Shown: in pieces, positions 59,008-64,000 of the stretch
How the letters are laid out: every line of letters starts with the position of its first letter
Numbering within the stretch: position 1 is the first letter of the stretch
Source of the DNA: an uncultured Flavobacteriaceae bacterium
GTDB lineage: Bacteria; Bacteroidota; Bacteroidia; Flavobacteriales; Flavobacteriaceae
Length of the DNA: 64,000 bases
Direction of reading: 5' to 3'
Assembly (NCBI GenBank): GCA_947494205.1
Contig: CANLUH010000021.1
Span: 1-64,000, forward strand
Program-made: the position numbers and the translations under genes
The notes under the pieces: model-generated
The model's database searches: none
Told to the model about the DNA's origin: nothing
Seen by the model: only the letters and a program-made list of their open reading frames with translations

Positions 59008-61173
59008 TTATTTAACTGCTTCTACAAGTTCTAATAAGTCTACATTTACATTAGTAGTAAACATACCATAATTTACAATTGCTTTTCCTTTTTCTAGTGT
59101 ATCAATGGTGCCAATTGCTTTTCCATCGTTCATTCTAACTCTATCTCCTAATTTTAAAATAGGTTTAGGCTTTTCTATTTTTACTTCCTTTTTTTTAGCT
59201 TCTTTCTTTTTTTGTCTTATAACGTCTACTTTTTTCTCAGCTTCTTTTTTTATTTGAGTTTCTTTAGCTTTTATGGCTTTTTTTCTTTTTGCTGAAACTT
59301 TTTTACGTTTAGAGTTTTCTATTTGTACTAATCTAAACAATTCTGCCATTAGCTCTCGCTTCTTTTTATCTTCAAAATACTTTTCGCTAATGTCATTTAC
59401 TTTCTGACCTAGATAGATTAAGCGTTGGTTACTATCGTATAATTCTTGATAACTTTCTAGCTTTTTTTGTATTTTAATATTTATAGATTCTAGACGTTCG
59501 GCTTCAGTTTGTTTCTTTTTTTCGTTGACTTTAAGAGATTCGGAGGTTTTCTCTAGTTTAGAACGTTCTTTTTGTAATTTAGCTATAGTGGCATCAAAAC
59601 GAACTTTAGAACGCTCTATTTTCTTTTTTGCTCTGTTAATTAAGCTATAAGGAATGCCATTTTTCTGTGCAACTTCAAACGTAAAAGAACTACCGGCTTG
59701 CCCCATTGCTAATTTATATAATGGTTCTAGTGTACGTTCATCAAACATCATGTTTGCATTAATCATTTCATCCTTTTCTGTTGCAAGAATTTTAAGGTTT
59801 GCATAATGAGTAGTAATAATACCAAATGCACCTCTAGAATAAAATTCTTCTAAGAAGGTTTCTGCTAAAGCGCCACCTAATTCTGGATCTGAACCTGTTC
59901 CAAATTCATCAATTAAAAAGAGTGTATTTTTATTACACTTTTTTAAAAAATAATTCATTTGTTTCAATCTATAACTATAAGTACTTAAATGATTTTCTAT
60001 AGATTGATTATCTCCTATATCTGTTAAAATACGGTCGAAAAGACTTATTTTACTACGTTCATGCACTGGAATAAGCATACCACTTTGAAGCATTAATTGC
60101 AATAAGCCTACAGTTTTTAATGTAATACTTTTTCCACCTGCATTTGGTCCAGAAATAACAATAATACGACTGTTGTTATTTAATTTAATAGTTTGCGGGA
60201 AGGTTTTCTCTTTGTTTTCTAAATTGTTTAAATAAAGTAAAGGATGATATGCATCTCTTAAATATAAATGTTTATTTGTTGTAATTTCTGGAAGAATTGC
60301 ATTCATAGATTTTGCATACTTAGCCTTAGCAGCAATAACATCTATTTCTGTTAAAAAACTTTGGTATTGTTCTATAAGAGGCGAAAAGTCTCTTAAATAA
60401 TTTGTAACTTCTTTTAGGATACGAATAACTTCTTCATTTTCTTCGTACTCTAAGTTGTTTAGCTCTCTAGTATGCTGTAAAGTTGTTTCTGGCTCTATAT
60501 ATACAATGCTTCCTGTTTTACTACCTCCCATAATGGCGCCTTTAACTTTTCGGCGGTACATAGCTTTAACAGCAAGAACACGTTTGTTTTCTACTACAGA
60601 TTCTCTTATGTCATCTAAGTACTCTAGATTATGATACATATTTAGAGCTGAAGAAAAACTAGAGTTAATTTTACCTTTAAGTCTTCCTATACTTTGTCTT
60701 ATTTCATTTAAGAGTGCAGAAGCGTTATTTTTTACATCACCAAAACGGTCTACAACACTATCTACTTTTTCAATAATAGCTTTTGTAACTTCAATTTTCG
60801 ATGCAAAGTCATTTAAGTTTGGATAATACTCTTCAAATTTTTTAAGAAAAAGAATAATATCGTTACAAGTGATAGAAATAGAGACTAATTTTTTTAAACT
60901 GTGTGTTTCTAAATATGTGTTTTCTATTCGTAATAATTGTAATTCTTTTGTAATAGTATCAAAACCATGATTGGGTATGCGATTATCGTTATAAAATGAC
61001 GATACATACTCGTTAGTAAGTTGTAACGCATTTAATAGTATCTCTCTATCTTGATATGGTGTGATTTCTAGAGTTTTTGTATTTCCCAAATGTGTTACGC
61101 AGTATTCACTAACTTGTTGTAATACGGTTGAGAACTCTAAATCTTGTAATGTTTTATTATGTATGTTTATCAT
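59008..61173 (-). CDS. mutS2: MutS2-type ATPase lacking the Smr domain
   Basis: A 721-residue MutS-family ATPase. Walker A is SGPNAGGKSITLKTVGL, followed by FLIDEFGTGSDP and a signature TTHYANLKILA. After the ATPase comes a long charged coiled coil (about 505-640, with RKKVSAKRKKAIKAKE), then a KOW-like end (LGDRVRMNDGKAIGTI). The C-terminal Smr nuclease domain of the Gram-positive enzyme is missing; the shorter form is, as I recall, usual in this phylum. Likely roles are ribosome rescue or recombination control. Confidence 0.92.
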   Translation of the reverse strand: MINIHNKTLQDLEFSTVLQQVSEYCVTHLGNTKTLEITPYQDREILLNALQLTNEYVSSFYNDNRIPNHGFDTITKELQLLRIENTYLETHSLKKLVSISITCNDIILFLKKFEEYYPNLNDFASKIEVTKAIIEKVDSVVDRFGDVKNNASALLNEIRQSIGRLKGKINSSFSSALNMYHNLEYLDDIRESVVENKRVLAVKAMYRRKVKGAIMGGSKTGSIVYIEPETTLQHTRELNNLEYEENEEVIRILKEVTNYLRDFSPLIEQYQSFLTEIDVIAAKAKYAKSMNAILPEITTNKHLYLRDAYHPLLYLNNLENKEKTFPQTIKLNNNSRIIVISGPNAGGKSITLKTVGLLQLMLQSGMLIPVHERSKISLFDRILTDIGDNQSIENHLSTYSYRLKQMNYFLKKCNKNTLFLIDEFGTGSDPELGGALAETFLEEFYSRGAFGIITTHYANLKILATEKDEMINANMMFDERTLEPLYKLAMGQAGSSFTFEVAQKNGIPYSLINRAKKKIERSKVRFDATIAKLQKERSKLEKTSESLKVNEKKKQTEAERLESINIKIQKKLESYQELYDSNQRLIYLGQKVNDISEKYFEDKKKRELMAELFRLVQIENSKRKKVSAKRKKAIKAKETQIKKEAEKKVDVIRQKKKEAKKKEVKIEKPKPILKLGDRVRMNDGKAIGTIDTLEKGKAIVNYGMFTTNVNVDLLELVEAVK

Positions 61174-61338
61174 TGTATTATTCCTAAAAGGGTATAAAGG
61201 AATTTAATCTTAAAATGTTGACTTTATTTTTGTTAATAACAAAGTTACGGATTAGTTACGAATTTTTTCGTGGTATAATTAATAGGTAAGTTGTTAATGT
61301 TTTCTAAATAAAATCTTTTATTATTATAATTTGGAAAT

Positions 61339-61368
61339 AAAAAAACTCAATAAGAAAACCTTATTGAG
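61339..61368 (-). terminator. Intrinsic terminator for the small acidic gene
   Basis: Read on the minus strand, CTCAATAAG-gtttt-CTTATTGAG is followed by a run of seven T, 28 bp beyond the stop of the 93-residue gene. Confidence 0.85.
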
Positions 61369-61396
61369 CTATATATTGTTGAACTAGAAGTTAAGT

Positions 61397-61678
61397 TTAC
61401 TCTACTTCCATAAAGGCTTCAAATTCTCTAATGCGCTCAAAGAAATCTTTTTTATTTTTAGATTCTTGCAATTGTAAAGCGAATATTACTTGGTTATTAA
61501 AAAAGCCATAAGAACAGTCTACAGGTGAGAAAAATTCTTCTAACTCATTGAAATTCAATAATATGTTTACAGTATTGAAAACATCATTCTTATTTTCAAT
61601 AGATAGGTTTTTTATGCCTAGTTTCTGCTGAAAGACTGATTTTATATCAGATTTTTTGAATTTGAAAGAATGTTTCAT
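61397..61678 (-). CDS. Small hypothetical protein
   Basis: A 93-residue protein starting MKHSFKFKKSDIKSVFQQKL. It has a helical ends-and-sheet pattern and an acidic C-terminus (RIREFEAFMEVE). It has its own terminator and stands alone. Not recognised. Confidence 0.75.
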   Translation of the reverse strand: MKHSFKFKKSDIKSVFQQKLGIKNLSIENKNDVFNTVNILLNFNELEEFFSPVDCSYGFFNNQVIFALQLQESKNKKDFFERIREFEAFMEVE

Positions 61679-61808
61679 TTAAAGTTAATCGATTAGTTTT
61701 TTTTTGGACGCGTGCAAATATATAAAATCTAATACTAATTTGACTACTTGTCTTCTAAATAAAGTTAAATGATTTCAATATTATCCTATAGGATTACTTG
61801 GTTAGCAT

Positions 61809-62573
61809 TTAAAACCCTTCGAAAACACCTAAACCAAAAAGTGCAAAATCATACTTTACTGGATCTGAAGCATCTAGTTTTCTTAAAGCAGTATCTAGTT
61901 CAGCAAGAGCTTTTCCATCATTTTGTTTGCGCTTTAATAGTCCTAACTTTCTAGCTACATTTCCTGAGTGCACATCTAAAGGGCAAGACAAAGCGGCTGT
62001 ACTTATAGATTGCCATATACCAAAATCTACACCAGAGTTGTCATTTCTAATCATCCAACGTAGATACATATTTATTCGCTTAGCTGCCGAGTTTTTTAAA
62101 GGATCACTAATATGTTTTTGTGTGCGCTGTAAATGTTCAATTTCAAAGAAATAATTTTTAAAATGATGTATAGCGCTTTGCAATGAGTTATTATTAGAAT
62201 GTTTAGCAAATACTGCTTCTAATCCATTGTGTGTTTTATATATATGCTGTAATCCTTTTATAAATGTTATAAAATCGATGCCGTTAAAGGTTCTGTGTAC
62301 AAAAGACTCTAGTTTTTTTAGATCGTTTTCTTCATGATTCATTATAAAATCATAGGGAGAATGGTCTAATAACTCCATCATTTTATTCGCATTTTTAATT
62401 ATGCTCTTACGGTTTCCCCATGCAATAGTTGCACTTAAAAAACCAGCGATTTCAACATCCTCCTTTTTACTAAACAAATGTGGTATTTGTACAGGATCAC
62501 TATCAATAAAATTTAAAGTGTTGTATTGTTCTACTTTGGCGTCTAGAAACTCTTTAAGTTCTGCTTTAGTCAT
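61809..62573 (-). CDS. TIGR02757/DUF2400 family protein
   Basis: A 254-residue protein with features of the TIGR02757 family: FIDSDPVQIPHLFSKKEDVE, ATIAWGNRKSII, MYLRWMIRN and CPLDVHSGNVARKLGLL. The helical HhH-like C-terminus (LRKLDASDPVKYDFALFGLG) has led some to compare it with DNA glycosylases. Biochemical function is unknown. Its ATG overlaps the stop of the membrane protein gene by 8 bp. Confidence 0.9.
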   Translation of the reverse strand: MTKAELKEFLDAKVEQYNTLNFIDSDPVQIPHLFSKKEDVEIAGFLSATIAWGNRKSIIKNANKMMELLDHSPYDFIMNHEENDLKKLESFVHRTFNGIDFITFIKGLQHIYKTHNGLEAVFAKHSNNNSLQSAIHHFKNYFFEIEHLQRTQKHISDPLKNSAAKRINMYLRWMIRNDNSGVDFGIWQSISTAALSCPLDVHSGNVARKLGLLKRKQNDGKALAELDTALRKLDASDPVKYDFALFGLGVFEGF

Positions 62574-64000
62574 TTAATATTTTTTTTGAATAAAAACCGT
62601 CTTCAATGCTTTCTCCTCGTAATTGAGGAATACTGTTAAAGTAGGTACTAAAATAGTCTAATTGTTCTTCTTTTAATGCAGGAAGTGGAATATCTCCTGT
62701 ACCCCAAAAGAAATCAATTTCGGTTGGTGCATTTAATTTTAAATTGCCTGTAGATATTGTCTCATAGTTTGCGCTGTATCTTGAGTTCTTGTATGGTAAA
62801 ATACTATAAGTATACGAAAAAGTACTTGAAACTGTATGATAAGTTGTATTAGTTAAGCTGTTATTATTTATGGGATATAATAATGGTATACAAATTAAAA
62901 GCGTTGCTCCAACTAAACTTATATAGATTAGCTTGTTGTGTCTTATTATTTGTGTAATACCTATTAGTGTTAATATCATTAAAAAAGGAAAGAAAAAACG
63001 ATATTGTGGCGAAATAATAAATACTGAAACTAAATTAATGAGGGATACAGTATAAATTAATAGAAACGTTTTTCTATATCTTGATTTTAATATGGTAAAG
63101 GGGAAAACGATTAAAACTACTATCATTAATTTGTTTATAAAACCATGTAGTTTAGGAAGAAATAACCATTTTTTTAATAAGTCTAATAGCGAAGCTTTGT
63201 TATAATCGTCTATACTTAAGTTATAAGTCGTTGCTTTAGAATAGCTAGAAATATAGTGTATAATAGTGTCAGGTAAACTCCAATCTGTATTAATTAGCCC
63301 GTGTAAAGGGTAAAATAGCGTGCCAGTAATAATTATATTTTTAATAATAAATAGACTTAAAGTTATAATACCTAAACTAGCTATTAATGGGATTGTCTTT
63401 TTTACTTCTGAAAACTTTTGTACACATAAAATAATAGCAAATAAAATTAAAAAGATTCCAGTAAGTTTTATTAAAGCTGCAAAAAGCGAAAGAATGATTA
63501 TAATTATAAAATTCGTTTTATTATAGTTTGAAAAACAAATTATAAATTGATGAAAAACAATTAAAGCAATAACGTAAATTGCAATATCTGCAGAAGGTGC
63601 ACTTATAAATTGAAAGAAAAAGACATTAAATAAAGGGAAAAGCCCAATGGCTAGGTCTGTTCTACTTTTTTGAATGGCCTTTAAATACTCATTTAGTCTA
63701 GATAAAGCATAAAAGTTACCAATAAGCAGACAGAAACCGCTAATATCATTTAATGAACCATAAATAAAGCTAAAATTAAAAGCGCTTTGTAGAATATGCC
63801 AACCAGAAGTCTGGCCTAAAAATAGATGTAAATTAACTAAGCCTTTTACAAAACCATATTCATTTAACCATTTTATGGTTTGTATGTAATACGATTCGTT
63901 ATCTATTACAAATGGAGGAGAGGCGCACTGTGCTAATGCCAGAATAAATAGAACTATAAAAGTAACTTTAATGACTTTAGATAAATCTTTAAATTGTTGT
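62566..64000 (-). CDS. Large multi-spanning membrane protein, 5' end outside window
   Basis: The frame is open without a stop from 62566 to the window edge (at least 477 residues). The ATG at 63126 is therefore only the first internal Met, not the true start. About ten hydrophobic segments are visible, with SPPFVIDNESYYIQTIKWLN early and QYRFFFPFLMILTLIGI later. A soluble tail ends GFYSKKILND. The Asp/Glu pattern after an early membrane segment suggests a GT-C-like glycosyltransferase or the LIC_10190 type, held loosely. It is the first gene of a pair with the TIGR02757 gene. Confidence 0.75.
   Translation of the reverse strand, partial: QQFKDLSKVIKVTFIVLFILALAQCASPPFVIDNESYYIQTIKWLNEYGFVKGLVNLHLFLGQTSGWHILQSAFNFSFIYGSLNDISGFCLLIGNFYALSRLNEYLKAIQKSRTDLAIGLFPLFNVFFFQFISAPSADIAIYVIALIVFHQFIICFSNYNKTNFIIIIILSLFAALIKLTGIFLILFAIILCVQKFSEVKKTIPLIASLGIITLSLFIIKNIIITGTLFYPLHGLINTDWSLPDTIIHYISSYSKATTYNLSIDDYNKASLLDLLKKWLFLPKLHGFINKLMIVVLIVFPFTILKSRYRKTFLLIYTVSLINLVSVFIISPQYRFFFPFLMILTLIGITQIIRHNKLIYISLVGATLLICIPLLYPINNNSLTNTTYHTVSSTFSYTYSILPYKNSRYSANYETISTGNLKLNAPTEIDFFWGTGDIPLPALKEEQLDYFSTYFNSIPQLRGESIEDGFYSKKILND

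Noticed and set aside
62566-63126. A separate 186-residue gene starting at 63126
   Set aside because: The frame is open without stop codons from there to 64000, so this ATG is internal to a longer membrane protein.

Overview
The window looks like a low-GC marine-type Flavobacteriaceae (Bacteroidota) chromosome carrying one integrated prophage-like element. The evidence is: very AT-rich DNA, a ThrA fusion and ClpC, GyrA, MutS2 and PgpH sequences of flavobacterial type, promoter boxes of the Bacteroidota form TAnnTTTG, almost no Shine-Dalgarno sequences, and many short-signal-peptide lipoproteins.

Left chromosomal arm (1-21,564). The threonine operon lies on the minus strand: thrA, then thrB, with thrC presumably outside. 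A Thr/Ile-rich leader ORF precedes it and looks like an attenuator. The thrA-thrB spacer is built of dispersed and 7-bp tandem repeats. Then come nnr, a TlpA-type lipoprotein, an orphan hutH, three tandem STAS-like paralogues, clpC, gyrA, a TPR protein, an NlpC/P60 hydrolase, a thiolase and a PgpH-type HD phosphodiesterase. The arm ends in three tRNA genes: Ser(GCT), Pro(TGG) and Arg(TCT).

Integrated element (21,549-55,709, about 34.1 kb). It is inserted in the 3' end of tRNA-Arg(TCT). A 17-bp direct repeat marks both ends, paired GTTGCCA boxes lie inside both ends, and a tyrosine integrase sits at the right end. From left to right it carries a DprA-like plus phosphoribosyltransferase pair, umuC plus SRAP, minus-strand accessory membrane and zinc-ribbon genes, a repressor with an operator/promoter, and excisionase-like and small early genes with a Rep-like gene. 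Next is an unusual run of one-gene units (35.9-39.2 kb), each separated by a copy of ACAGTAG/A and including an orphan C5 methyltransferase and a probable structured RNA. The late region (40.3-54.3 kb) holds a transglutaminase-like stalk protein, several proteins with one membrane segment, a candidate capsid gene followed by a strong terminator, fibre-like genes, wall-lytic enzymes and an ArdC-protease-ATPase fusion. I see no terminase, portal, tape measure, sheath or baseplate, so I infer a tailless, possibly membrane-containing phage of a type I cannot name.

Right chromosomal arm (55,710-64,000). The displaced tRNA-Arg terminator comes first, then an EamA transporter and a secreted calcium-loop protein. 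A 620-bp gap follows that contains a convincing structured-RNA candidate. After it come a DCC1 thiol protein, a MutS2 without Smr domain, a small acidic protein, a TIGR02757-type protein and the 3' part of a large membrane protein that runs off the window.
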